A stretch of 42,915 bases of DNA from positions 1-42,915 of IMG/VR virus record IMGVR_UViG_3300031578_000119. The stretch is one strand, 5' to 3'. Both the position numbers and the translations under genes were made by a program. Under the pieces are notes generated by a model. The model saw only the letters and a list, made by a program, of their open reading frames with translations, did not search any database and was not told where the DNA came from. This DNA is from a virus. This document shows, one piece after another, positions 30,692 through 42,000 of this stretch; position 1 is the stretch's first letter; every line of letters starts with the position of its first letter.

Positions 30692-33654
30692 ATTCCCATC
30701 TTACCACTGTAAAACGGCACTGCCCACTTTGATAGTCTTTTTATTTCTTTTCCTTTTTGTGATTGATTCAACATTCCTCTTGCTGCATCATAACCTACAG
30801 GTGCACCTTGATTGATTAGCTCTTGTTGTGCATTTGTTCTTGTGTTAGTATTAGATGAGTTAGGACCATATATTCTTTCCCACATATCTTTTGTAACTTC
30901 TCTTTGAACACCTTTTTCATCTTTACCAACAAGTTCCTGTAATCTTTGCCACTTTTCTATATTTGCTTGAGTTTGATCTCCTTGAGAATCTTTCATCAAT
31001 CTTTTACCATTAGGACCAAATTCAACATCACCACCTTTTAAAGGGTTAACATTATAATAATCATACAACTGGTTCATATTATATGTATTGGCTGCGTTTG
31101 TTATACCAGCATTATATAAATCATTATATCTACCAGTTTTCCAATTTTTAAAATTCTGAGCATTCTGTAATGCTACAGTGGTATCATCATATAATTGTTT
31201 GTTTGTTGCATTGTTAGCCATGTCAACTTTCATATCTAGTTGTGGTTGCATTGTTGCAACTTGATTCATAGTTCTAACATTGTTCTGGTTAACTTGATTT
31301 ATAGCTTTAGCATTAGCATCTAAAGTGTTACCTTGAATATTACTACGTGCAATTGCTTGTGGTCCATATGCACCTAATGCATTTGCCATAGTGTTTTGTG
31401 CTGCTAAATTTGCATTGACTCTTCCTGTATAATCATCTAATACATAATCAATTTTTTGATCTTCTAGTTGAGGAGCCCAAGGCAGGAACAATTCATCATC
31501 AATAGCATTTAATGCAAGTATGTTATTAATATCTTGTTTCCACCACTCTTTTTCTGGGCCAGGTTTAACTGGTGGTGGTGGTGGTGGCGGTGTTTCTGGA
31601 TCATCTGGTAAATCCATAAATTGCTCATCTCCAGGTTGATAATCCATATCAAACCCAGGAGCATTTACAGTATAACCACCCCTCTTACCATCAAATCTTC
31701 TTTTAGTCCATTCACGATCTAACTTGCCATCACCATCTTTATCATAAGTATCAGGATCATTTTTAAGTCTTTCATCCAATACTTCATCGGTAAAGAAATA
31801 AGGAATGTACTGAACACCGTTTTTATCAAAGTATGCTTTTCTTTTTTCTTCATATTTATTTTGGAATCCTCTCCAGTTTGCATCATAGTTTGGATCACTC
31901 ATCTTCATATTAAACTTGAAGTCTATACCATCTGCTTTTAAAGAATCTATAACAGCCTGATTTCTGTAATAAAAATCTTCTTCTGATTCTTTACTAGAAA
32001 ACATATCTGAACCATATCCAAAACCATCTGTATTTTTAGACTGAGTATCAGGCAATTTATTACCAGAAAACTTACCACTTATAAAAGTTGCTACGTCACC
32101 TACATCTGGATCATCATTTAACTCTTGTTGAGTTCTTATTTCAGGAGTATAAGTCTCAGCTAAACCACCAACCCCAGATATTTTATTTTGATCAAACACC
32201 TGAACTTCAGTAGCCTCTTTCATAGTTCTACCATCAATAGGCCCTCTAACAAAAGATATTTTATTTTTACCGTCTTTCTTTACTATTGTAGGAGAATATC
32301 CATCTGCTATATACTTATCATACTGTTTAGCTTTTTCACTTCCAGCAGCATAAGGATTTTTAGCACCATCGCTATTAACAACAGTTTCTACTTGTTTGTC
32401 AGTTGCAGTTGTAGTTTTATCTGTTGTTACAGCATCTGTTTCTGTCTCAGTAGTTGTCTGAGTAGTTGTCTCAGAAGTTTCTTCCATGAGTCTATATGCA
32501 TCTGGCACTTGACCACTTTGAATTGCAATAAGAGCTTGTCTTCTTAATTCTGATTTGGGTATTGGATCAGAACCATCTTCTAGATACCATGCCTTACCAT
32601 CCCAAGTAGCATCTTTCATGTTCTTAGGATACCCAATATTTTTTCTTTCATAGTAATCTCTTGCAGTTTCTCCTTTCTTTTGATAGCTTTCTAATTCTTT
32701 ACCATAACCAGCTTTAACTAAAAAGTCTCCAAGCTCAGTTCCATACTGTGCCATAGATCCCATCATAGCATTATTTTCCATTGCTAACCCTGGCTCTCCT
32801 GGTTGAGGCATAAATGCTTCCATAGGTGCTGGCATTCCTTGCTGAGGCATCTGTTGTTGCATACCTTCTTGCTGTTCTTGTTGAGCCATCATTTGTTGCA
32901 TCATCATTATTTGTTGCTGTTGCTCAATAGGTAATGCTGCTAAAGCTTTAGCTTCTGCTTCTTTCCTTGATATCTCTTCTACTTTAGCTGTAAACTCAAT
33001 AGGGTCTTCACCTATAGAAACTAAATATGGATGAGATGCTAAAGGTACACCATCAGAAAAATTCTTTTTGGCTTCTTGTACAAAAGCAAGCTTTGATAAG
33101 TCATTCATGTTTTTCTTCAACATAAGCTCTGCACTTATAGCTGATATTTTATCTGCATACTGTGAATCTAATTCACCATAATACTCTTGTAACCCAAACT
33201 TCCTAGAAATTTTAGCAGGTGTTTTTTTACTTCCACCTACTCCAAACTCACTCATTTCATCTTTTGTAAACTTAAGTTTTCTTGTGTCAGAAAAAACAAA
33301 AGATTGTTCTGGCAAAAACATTGGTACACCTCCACTACCGTGTCTTGGTCCTTGTATGTCATACAGACCAAATGTACCGTCATTATTTAAATCAGTTAAA
33401 ACTGTTTCTCCACCCTCTGCTTCTAAATTAGCATCTTCTCTGGGTACACCTGATAAACTATATCTAACAGATTCATCACGTGAATTATTAAAATTAGTAT
33501 TACCATAATATGCTTGTGGAGTTGTAACCAAACCATAGTTAGATTGATCACCTGTTACCATACCACCATGTTCCATAGACATTGCATCTTCAACAACCTT
33601 TCCATTACGGATGCTAAAACCTTGTGGTAATTTGTTTATTTTAATTTTTGCCAT
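30688..33654 (-). CDS. 988-residue cargo-like virion protein with low-complexity linkers and EF-hand-like loops
   Basis: Residues 1-210 include a conserved-looking module: 'AEGGETVLTDLNNDG', then 'GPRHGSGGVPMFLPEQSFVFSDTRKLKF', of a type (GGxPxxLPExSFxFSD) I know from large proteins of Bacteroidota phages. D88-L-N-N-D92-G-T-F-G-L-Y-D99 is an EF-hand/dockerin-like loop, and a second, D638-K-D-G-D642-G-K-L-D, lies later. Linkers: Met/Gln run at about 243-275, Thr-rich run at about 391-425, and seven Pro at about 688-694. The C-terminal 290 residues are helical and Asn/Gln-rich ('NANLAAQNTMANALGAYGPQ'). It is 2 nt downstream of the 772-residue gene. Likely packaged protein; function unknown. Confidence 0.68.
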   Translation of the reverse strand: MAKIKINKLPQGFSIRNGKVVEDAMSMEHGGMVTGDQSNYGLVTTPQAYYGNTNFNNSRDESVRYSLSGVPREDANLEAEGGETVLTDLNNDGTFGLYDIQGPRHGSGGVPMFLPEQSFVFSDTRKLKFTKDEMSEFGVGGSKKTPAKISRKFGLQEYYGELDSQYADKISAISAELMLKKNMNDLSKLAFVQEAKKNFSDGVPLASHPYLVSIGEDPIEFTAKVEEISRKEAEAKALAALPIEQQQQIMMMQQMMAQQEQQEGMQQQMPQQGMPAPMEAFMPQPGEPGLAMENNAMMGSMAQYGTELGDFLVKAGYGKELESYQKKGETARDYYERKNIGYPKNMKDATWDGKAWYLEDGSDPIPKSELRRQALIAIQSGQVPDAYRLMEETSETTTQTTTETETDAVTTDKTTTATDKQVETVVNSDGAKNPYAAGSEKAKQYDKYIADGYSPTIVKKDGKNKISFVRGPIDGRTMKEATEVQVFDQNKISGVGGLAETYTPEIRTQQELNDDPDVGDVATFISGKFSGNKLPDTQSKNTDGFGYGSDMFSSKESEEDFYYRNQAVIDSLKADGIDFKFNMKMSDPNYDANWRGFQNKYEEKRKAYFDKNGVQYIPYFFTDEVLDERLKNDPDTYDKDGDGKLDREWTKRRFDGKRGGYTVNAPGFDMDYQPGDEQFMDLPDDPETPPPPPPPVKPGPEKEWWKQDINNILALNAIDDELFLPWAPQLEDQKIDYVLDDYTGRVNANLAAQNTMANALGAYGPQAIARSNIQGNTLDANAKAINQVNQNNVRTMNQVATMQPQLDMKVDMANNATNKQLYDDTTVALQNAQNFKNWKTGRYNDLYNAGITNAANTYNMNQLYDYYNVNPLKGGDVEFGPNGKRLMKDSQGDQTQANIEKWQRLQELVGKDEKGVQREVTKDMWERIYGPNSSNTNTRTNAQQELINQGAPVGYDAARGMLNQSQKGKEIKRLSKWAVPFYSGKMGI

Positions 33655-33656
33655 AA

Positions 33657-35975
33657 TTATAATTTTTCTATGTCAGCTCCAGCTGCAATTAGTTTTGCTA
33701 ATATTCTTGAATCAACACTCACTATTTCTCCTCCTGTTTGTGCTACATTAGCCAGATAAGCTTCTGGACCTGTAGATCCACCATAAGCAAGATTGCTAAG
33801 TATGTTATACTGAACAGATGCAGGTAATGCTTTGAAGCCAGGGTTGTTTACACCACCACCTTCTTTACTCATATATAATCCTGTTGTTGCGTCACCTTCA
33901 CTACCCATCAAACCAGAATTAATATCAAACGTTCCTCTTTTATTAAAGGCATCTGTCTTAGTTCCATATATATTATCTGCAACTAAATCACCTCTTAATT
34001 CTTCTTGTGCTTTCTTTTTATTAATTTCATCAAAGTAATCGTTAGCCACATCTGCTGCACCAACAGCAAAGTTTGATAAATCACCATATGCTGTGGCAAC
34101 TGTACTATTTAAAGCTCTATCTAAAAATCCACCTACACCACCATAGTTTGCATCAACTTCAGGACCCTTTATATCTGTAAATAAATCCGCTGCTGATCTT
34201 TGTGCAGGCACATCATTTGTTTGAGCTACTGGTGGAGTTGGGTTAAAAGGATTATCAAACTCAGCTACATATTCTGCATACAACTGTTGAGCATTAGCAC
34301 CACCTCTTGTAACAGGGTCTTGCATCACCCATTCTTTAAAGGTAAGCTTTTGATTTGCTACTGGACCTGCCATTTGCATATTAGGTATTTCAGCTCCATA
34401 CTTAACTAACATGCGTTCATAATCAGAAAAATTAGGCATGCCTTGATCAAACCTTGTATCTAAAGGACCATCATAGTCTTTTGGTATAAACTGATCAAAC
34501 CCAGGATCATTATTTTCAATAGACTCTGGTAATTTCATATCAAAGCCAGGATCTAAATCTACTTCTTGTGGATCTTTACTAGTAGCACCTGGGTCTTTAC
34601 CGCCAGCTGACATTGGATCTACTTTATATTCAGTTGGTATTTCTTGTCCTTTCCTTTTTAATATAGATTCAATATATGCTTTTGTTTCTGCTGATCCACT
34701 TTGCCACTTTTCTAGCAAATCATCAGATATTTTTTTTACGGCACTTGGAGCATTTATATCATCTAGTACTTTATCTGCTTCTGTTTTTATAATATTTCCT
34801 AATGCATCTTTTTGTTGAGCTGCATCTGGATTTTCAATTTGAAATTGTTTAAACCAAGTTGCTGCAGCATTTTTGTTTTCATCACTTAAATCTAACTTAA
34901 TATCATAAGTGGCATTAGCCATTTTTTGCTTTTTGTTATTGATGTGCTTACCACGCCAGTCTCTAAAGCTACCATCCTTTACACCATCACCATCTTTATC
35001 TTTACCACTAAACATATCTTCATATCCAGACATAAGCACGTTTGCAGCTTTCCCTAAATTGAATTCATTGTTGTTAAAAATAGCAGGGTTAATATACATT
35101 GGCCCTGGCTCAAGTATACCTTCATCTTCTAAATTACTTATAAAACCTTTATTTTTAGTTTTAACCGGGTCCTTGCTTGTATCTGTTACAGTTGTATTAG
35201 AAGCATTTAAAAAGGAAGACATCATGTTTAGATTATCATTGCCTTGTTCAGAATTTTGTACTGCTCCTGTCTCTACTCCATCTGCTGCTTTAGGTGCTTC
35301 ATGATTGTAACCAGCTTCTTTAAGTCTAAGATGAGTAGCCATATCTCTAGCTCTAATCTTTCTATCACCTTTATACATAAAGTGTGGTTCAAATTCACCA
35401 CCCTCTTCTTTTTTCCATCCAGCTGCATTCTTTGCAAAGTTAGCCATCTTAACTACTGAAGCAGGATAGTTATCTGTACTGCTCATAACTTTGTTATAAG
35501 CTTCAGATACTGACATACCTCTTGCTTTAGCCCATCTAGTAAACTTACCTTTATTTTCAGGTTTAATTTCTATACCAGATTTAGCCTGATCAATAGATGT
35601 TATATTAATATCCATACCAGGAGCTTCTTGTTGTATTTCTTCTGCTCTTGCTAGTTGTTGTGGATTATTTGTAATTTGCTGTGGACTAGGTTCTTGTGGT
35701 TGTTGTAGTTTTTGTACATCTTCAAACAAACTTATAATTGCTTCTTCTTCATAACCCAACTGCATAAGAGCTTGACCTATAATATTTTGATCAACTTCTT
35801 GCTGCATTAAACCCATCAATACTTCTTGAGGTTGCTGACCTTCTTGAATAGCTGCAGTAAACATTTCACTTATCTGCATAACTTGCGGATCAACTTGAGG
35901 TTGCTGTTGCATACCAGGTTGTTCAGGAATCATTGCTCCTCCTTGTTGTTTTACACTTTTTTTGTTTAAATCCAC
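33657..35975 (-). CDS. 772-residue cargo-like virion protein
   Basis: The start is a GTG at 35975 lying only about 10 nt after promoter-like motif C; no ATG occurs nearby until residue 15 (GGAMIPEQ), which is the alternative start. Residues 15-120 are Gln/Pro/Met-rich. A compact helical module follows (about 140-230: 'SVSEAYNKVMSSTDNYPASV' and 'FEPHFMYKGDRKIRARDMA'). At D326-K-D-G-D330-G-V-K-D334 there is a calcium-binding-type loop like those of thrombospondin type 3 or EF-hand repeats. Further on are acidic, Pro-rich repeats with 'DPGFD' (about 475-515), and the C-terminus is mixed. There is no membrane segment or catalytic motif. It heads a run of four to five large genes with tiny gaps. 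Function unknown; probable packaged protein. Confidence 0.65.
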   Translation of the reverse strand: MDLNKKSVKQQGGAMIPEQPGMQQQPQVDPQVMQISEMFTAAIQEGQQPQEVLMGLMQQEVDQNIIGQALMQLGYEEEAIISLFEDVQKLQQPQEPSPQQITNNPQQLARAEEIQQEAPGMDINITSIDQAKSGIEIKPENKGKFTRWAKARGMSVSEAYNKVMSSTDNYPASVVKMANFAKNAAGWKKEEGGEFEPHFMYKGDRKIRARDMATHLRLKEAGYNHEAPKAADGVETGAVQNSEQGNDNLNMMSSFLNASNTTVTDTSKDPVKTKNKGFISNLEDEGILEPGPMYINPAIFNNNEFNLGKAANVLMSGYEDMFSGKDKDGDGVKDGSFRDWRGKHINNKKQKMANATYDIKLDLSDENKNAAATWFKQFQIENPDAAQQKDALGNIIKTEADKVLDDINAPSAVKKISDDLLEKWQSGSAETKAYIESILKRKGQEIPTEYKVDPMSAGGKDPGATSKDPQEVDLDPGFDMKLPESIENNDPGFDQFIPKDYDGPLDTRFDQGMPNFSDYERMLVKYGAEIPNMQMAGPVANQKLTFKEWVMQDPVTRGGANAQQLYAEYVAEFDNPFNPTPPVAQTNDVPAQRSAADLFTDIKGPEVDANYGGVGGFLDRALNSTVATAYGDLSNFAVGAADVANDYFDEINKKKAQEELRGDLVADNIYGTKTDAFNKRGTFDINSGLMGSEGDATTGLYMSKEGGGVNNPGFKALPASVQYNILSNLAYGGSTGPEAYLANVAQTGGEIVSVDSRILAKLIAAGADIEKL

Positions 35976-35985
35976 GTTGATAATA

Positions 35986-36005
35986 TTATATTATTAATAT
36001 ACAAA
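35986..36005 (-). promoter_or_regulatory. AT-rich promoter-like motif, copy C
   Basis: On the minus strand this reads TTTGTATATTAATAATATAA and stands 10 nt before the GTG start of the 772-residue gene, in the 60-bp gap after the 2061-residue gene. It shares TTTGTATATTA with copy A. If the start point is within or just after the motif, the mRNA leader would be very short. This is the only sizeable gap in the right-hand gene run besides that at 30629-30687. Confidence 0.42.
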
Positions 36006-36035
36006 TAATTAGGGAGATTCGCTAATCTTTAGGGT

Positions 36036-39000
36036 TTAAGCTTGATAAAGATGAGTCAAAATATAGTTAGGTGGTGACATATTACCTAACTCTTTTGCAT
36101 CTTTATAATGCTTTCTATTTAATTTATCATATAAACTTTTAGCTTTACTCTCATTGTCAGTTCCATCATAGACACCATCTATATAATCTTTATACATTTG
36201 TATTTGTTTTTTCTCTCCTCCTACTGCATAGTTTGGCATATACTTTCCTTTTTGTTGAAACTTTAAATACTTAGCATGTTTTTTAACGTTTTCTGTATAT
36301 GTTTTACCATCATCCTTACTTGATCCTCCCCAGTGTTTAGGAAGTGTGTTAAATAAATCATTTCTATCTACACCCTTTCTATTATTAGCTAAGAACGCTA
36401 ATCTTAATACAGTTGCTATAGCTGCTTTTTCAGGATCTAATAAATCTTTATTGGATGTTATACCAAACTTCTTTAATATATTTATTTGTTTTTTGTCCTC
36501 TGGTAAATTCTTATCTTCCTTTATTATATTATCCCATCTAAGTTGAGTTAAACCAACACTGTTATAATCTTCTTTTGAATTTTTTTCATAAACAGGAAGA
36601 TCAGCCTTCAAACTATCTTTTACAGCAAGAGCTATTAAAGGAGAAAGAGATGCTAATCCATCTAATGTATTTATTGTATAACCATCATATTTTTTAAATA
36701 CATCAGGTGAAGAAGTAACTTTAGGTAAAAGATCAGTTGAGCCAACTATTGGTAACTCACCTTTTCTATTTTGATCAGCTACAAATTTTGTAACACCTCT
36801 TGTAAAGTTTCCACCAGCACTGTGTGTATCACCAAAATTAGATTCATTACCATAAATACCAAAAGCAATTCTAGCAATATCATTATATACATCACTAGGT
36901 ATACCTGCCTCCACCATTATTTTTTTCTTGTTATCTACTAAAGCATCTATAAATGGTTTAGTTGAGTTTTCTTGTTCTTCTTTATCTGAGGAGTCTGAAG
37001 TAAAAAAATCACCAATAGACTTTAGAGTACCCGTTTCATTATATACTTCTTCTTCAAAAGCTTGTTGATCAAACACTGGACGTATAGGTTGGTAGTTTAA
37101 TGTATTTACTGAATAATTAGATCCTTGTTGAGTTTGCTCTCTGCCTTTAGAATCTATATAATTAGAAGTATATTTTTCTCTATTATCTTCTGACATTTTT
37201 AATACAGCTTGTCCATCAACCCATTGAAAATTATTACCATCATCTTCTGGTAATACATATACCGCTGTACCTGCAGGCATTCCTAGATCATACAATGCTT
37301 GTAAATCAGTACATTGACCATTTATACAACCATTACTTGCTCTATTGTTTTCAACATTCCCATCATTAAATAAACCTTTTCTACCAGAAGTAGGCCCATG
37401 AATAGCAGTAGCTACATCTATGTCAGTACCATCTGTAAATAAATTAAATGAAGGAACTCCCTTACCACCATATTTATCTGGTGAGTCAGCATAACTTTCT
37501 TTTATATAATACTTACCTGCACCAGTGTTTTTGTTTCCAGCGCTCCAGTTAGGAATCCATTTACCATTTCTTTTATCTTCATCTGTTATCTTACCATCTT
37601 GGTTAAAATCCCACATCTTTGTTACAGTCAAAGCATCACCTTCATTAGCACCTGTAAGAACTTCAAAGTCTAATATTGACTTTCCACCTCTCCAAACTTC
37701 TAATCTCTTTGTTTTTTTATTTACTATAACATAATGACCATTAGGATCATTAACCATTTGAGATTTCTTTATTATATCCTCATCAGCTGAATCATTAATA
37801 TTCTTTCTGTCTTCATCTAATAGATCAACGTCCTGCCATGTTTCTTCAATTTCTTCTACTTCCTCATAGTTAGATTGAGGTATAACAATATCTTGACCAG
37901 CAAAAATTTCATTAATATTTTTAATTGAACTATTAGCTTCTACAATTTTTCTAACAGGAACACCAAATCTTGTTGCTATCCTACCTAATGTATCTCCTGA
38001 CTTAATATCATAATTAAGAAATTTAGTTTTAGACTTAGGTAATTTTAATTCTTGATTGATATATATTTGACTAGGATTATCAATATTATTTAACTTTGCA
38101 ATTTCATCTACAGAAGTACCAAATTGTTCTGCTATTCTTGTCAGGTTATCCCCTGACTTAATTGTATAAGAAGTCAGGTTGTCTTCTTCTTGTTTTGGCT
38201 TTTCCTCAGCTTGTCTAAAAGGCCCCATATAAGGAATAGGTGGTTCCTGGACATAATTATCTTGTTGCCACATTTCAGGAAGATAAAAACTTTGTTCTTC
38301 TTCTTGTCTAATAGGACCTGCATATTGTTTTACTGGAAGACTATCTTGGTCATTTATATCTTTATAATTATATAACTGCTTATAATAGTCATAAGCTTCA
38401 TCAGTAGTTGTCTTTAAAAAGTTTTCCTGTACATTAGGTCTGCCTTCTGTATTTTTATCATACAGAATCATATCAATGTAATCTTGAGTTTCCTGTGGAA
38501 GTCTAGATACCCATTTAACATCATTGTATATATCTTCACCCTCTTCTTTCAATTTATTTAATAAGTCTAATGTATTGCCTCTGCCCCAGTTATATGCAGC
38601 TAACGTTTTAATTAATCTTACATCATCATCTTGATTTTCTTTATTAATAAATGAAGAGTTGTATAACTCATTCATTGACCACTCTTGAACTTTATAATTT
38701 TGTTCAGGGTCATAAGGATCTATTTCATCTACCTTATTTGCTTTTTTATAATCTGTTATAAGGCTATCTCCTATTTGACCAAGACCCATATATCCTTTAT
38801 TGCTTTTAGCTTTTGGATCTAGATTAGATTCAACAAAAGCTTGCTTATATAAAATATTAGAGTCTACCTTATTTTTTGTTTTTTCTTTTTTATCAGAATC
38901 TTTAGGTATGTAAATCCTATCATAAAATTCATATGGCTTTATACCTGCATTTGCTATGCTGTTAAAATCATATTTATCATACATAGAAAGATACTTCTGA

Positions 39001-42000
39001 TCTCTTTCTTTATCATAACCAACCTGTACCTGAAAGTTTTGAAGTGGATCTGTATCCATAAACGTACTATCGCTTTGTCCAGTTGCCTCAAAATAAGCTT
39101 CTTTCATATATGGTAATAAACCATCTACTGTTTGTTTCTCACCAATAGCCATGTCTTGGAAATCCAATAAGAAACTTTCTTTATCAAATATCTCATCAGA
39201 TATTTTATAGTACTGAACATCACTATCTTTAGCCGTAGTTGGTTTGTATTCTGTTTGCTGTTTTATATACTTATCCTTAGTTGGAATTTTTAATGCACGT
39301 GCCCATGCCTCTTCAGAAAAATCAAGATCCCCGTCTTTATCAAGTGAAGGAGACTCAGGATCTGTTAAACCTAATGCATCACCTATTAATCCAAATCCTT
39401 CATTAACAATACTTCCAAACCCCGGATAAGAAACAGGTCTTACTTGTTCAAACATTTTTAATCTAGTTTCTATATCAAGATCTGGACTCATTAAATCCTT
39501 AGTTTGTTTACCTAGCCATGTAGAAAATTCATCTGCCTTTTCAGCTGCTCCTTCTAAAACAGGAATGACTGCCTTATCTAATGTATTATTACCTCTATTA
39601 CCTGTTTGTGCTTTTGGTAATAAACCACCACCAAGTTTCATTTTAGGTTTCCAAGAACCTTCTCCAAACTTAATAGCAGATTCTGAGTCATCACCAAACT
39701 CTATAACTTCACCTCTGTTTAGTGCTTCATTATAGATATTCATCCAATCTTTCTCACCAGACATATCTATCCATTTACCATCTTCATTTTGAAACAAAGA
39801 AGGGAATCCTACCCATGTTCCATCTTCAAGCTGTTCAGCTTTCATAAGATGTGTAGACTCACTAATTACATTTCCTTCTGCATCATAGTTTAATCTAACA
39901 CCTTTTCTTTTTGGAACTCTAACATCCCCACCTTCTTGATAAACTCCACCACCAAGCTTTTTATAAAAAGAATCTAAGTTTTTCATAATTGATTCAGAGT
40001 TACCTATCATAGTATTATATCCTGGACCACTGGTACCTTCTCTCATAATTTTAACTAAAGCTGGTGGCAAAACATATTCCCCTTTTATAGGAAGATTACC
40101 CACACCCCCGCTCATATTTCTAGCAACTGATGTACCTTGTGAACTAACATCAAAAAGTTTTGCATCTGCAGGATCTAAATATGCTGACATAACTCTTTTA
40201 GGATCTGCAGGATTTAATAAACCACCCTTCAAAGTATTCTTTGCATTGTTTAAATAAAAAGGTTGAATTTCATCACTAAACCAATTACCATCTTCATAGT
40301 TTGTAAATGTTTTATTGTTTACATTTGCATCTTCAATTCTATTTAATCTTACAGCATCTGTTTTCTTCATAAGTTTTTTAGAACCATCTGAAGTAAATAC
40401 TTCTACCATGTCATCAGTTGGTTTTATTACTTCTTTTACTTTTTTAATTGTTTCTTTGATTGGTCCTTTAAAGTTTTTACCTTTACTCATCCATGCAGGT
40501 ACAATAGGTATAGCACCTAATGCATCAAAACTTGCATCTAGATATTCTCCTTTTTCTACGTTATCACTAGCATTTTCTGCATACTGCTTCCATGCAAAAG
40601 GATTAATCATATCTATTACTGAATCAAAAGCATTTCTCTCAGGATTATTTACATTTAATCCTTTAGGAATATTTTGATTACGTGCACTATAACCAAATGA
40701 AGTCATAGGACTAGCTAATATATCAGCTAAATTTTCAAAAAATCCTGGTGGATTATATTGCCTTATCTCACCAGCCTTTTGTTTAATAGGAATAGCTTTT
40801 ATGAGTTTACCCATTACATCTCCTTCTTGACCAATAAATTGTGGAAAGTTTCCATCCAATACATTTATACCTTCTGTTCTTATTGGAAGATCAGGTCCAA
40901 ATCCTCTTGCATTTCCTGCGTCATAAAAAGTTTTATAACTAAAGTCTTTAGATCCAGTATTGTTCAAAACTTCTTCATATAACTTTCTATTCTGTTCAGC
41001 AGACATATTACGCAATGCAGGATTAGGTTTTACTTTTAAAACATACTTTTGACCATTAATAAAATCATCTGTATTACCCAATGTGTAAATTGAATTTGGG
41101 TTAGTAAATTTTCTAACATGATCTGCTGCCATATCAAAATCTCTACCAAAATTCATAGTTTGATTCCATTGTCTTTTTCTAAAAGTACCTGTAGAGCCGG
41201 GTATTTGTGTACCCATAATCTCTAAAATCTCATCATCTGTTTTACCTAAAAACTTTTCTAAGTTTCTTATTTCATCATTTAAATATACACCTCTATATAT
41301 TGCATCAGCATCCTTAGTTTGTAAAAAATCTTTTAAATACTTAATACCTTTCTTAGCATATGGTTTTACCATTCTACCTAAAGCACCAAATTGTGCTACT
41401 GGTAAAGACTCACCACCTAATTCTTTATACCTTTGCAAGTCAGTTATAATACTTTTATCTAAAGTTACTACCTGGTATGCGTCTCTTATATCTGCCTTAT
41501 CATAAGTAGTTATAATAGCATCATACCCCTGACCCATTAATTTTTTTATTTCATCAACATCATAAGTTTTTGGACTATATTCATAGTATGGTTTTTTAGG
41601 ATTAATCTTTGCACCCCATTGTTGAGCACCATAATCTTTAAATGCTGAATTACTTGGTGTAAAAAAACTTAAATTTTCAGGAGCTTTCCAATTTGAATAC
41701 ACTCTTGGATTTTCAAAATCAAGAGATTTCATTATACTTTCTGGATTACTTGTATTTCTGTAAAAAACATAATCTTCAACAGGTGGTCTATTTAATTTTT
41801 TTGGAGTATTTGCTACTGATTCTGCAATTGGGTTTTTCTTTACTACTTCTTCAACTACGTCATCTGTTACACTTACTGCATCATCAAAAAAAGATTTAAG
41901 ATACTTGACTCCTTTTTTTATAAATGGTTTAGCCACCTTACCCATTGCTCCTAATTGTGCTTGTGGTACTTCCATTACCATATCACCTGGAAATTGGTAT

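Noticed and set aside
31571-31592. GGT/GGC triplet run as a microsatellite repeat
   Set aside because: It encodes the poly-proline linker of the 988-residue protein in frame and is fully explained by coding.
40315-40677. 120-codon plus-strand frame opposite the 2061-residue gene
   Set aside because: Antisense shadow: hydrophobic Ser/Phe/Leu composition mirrors the Lys/Asp/Glu/Asn codons on the real strand; no independent gene signals.
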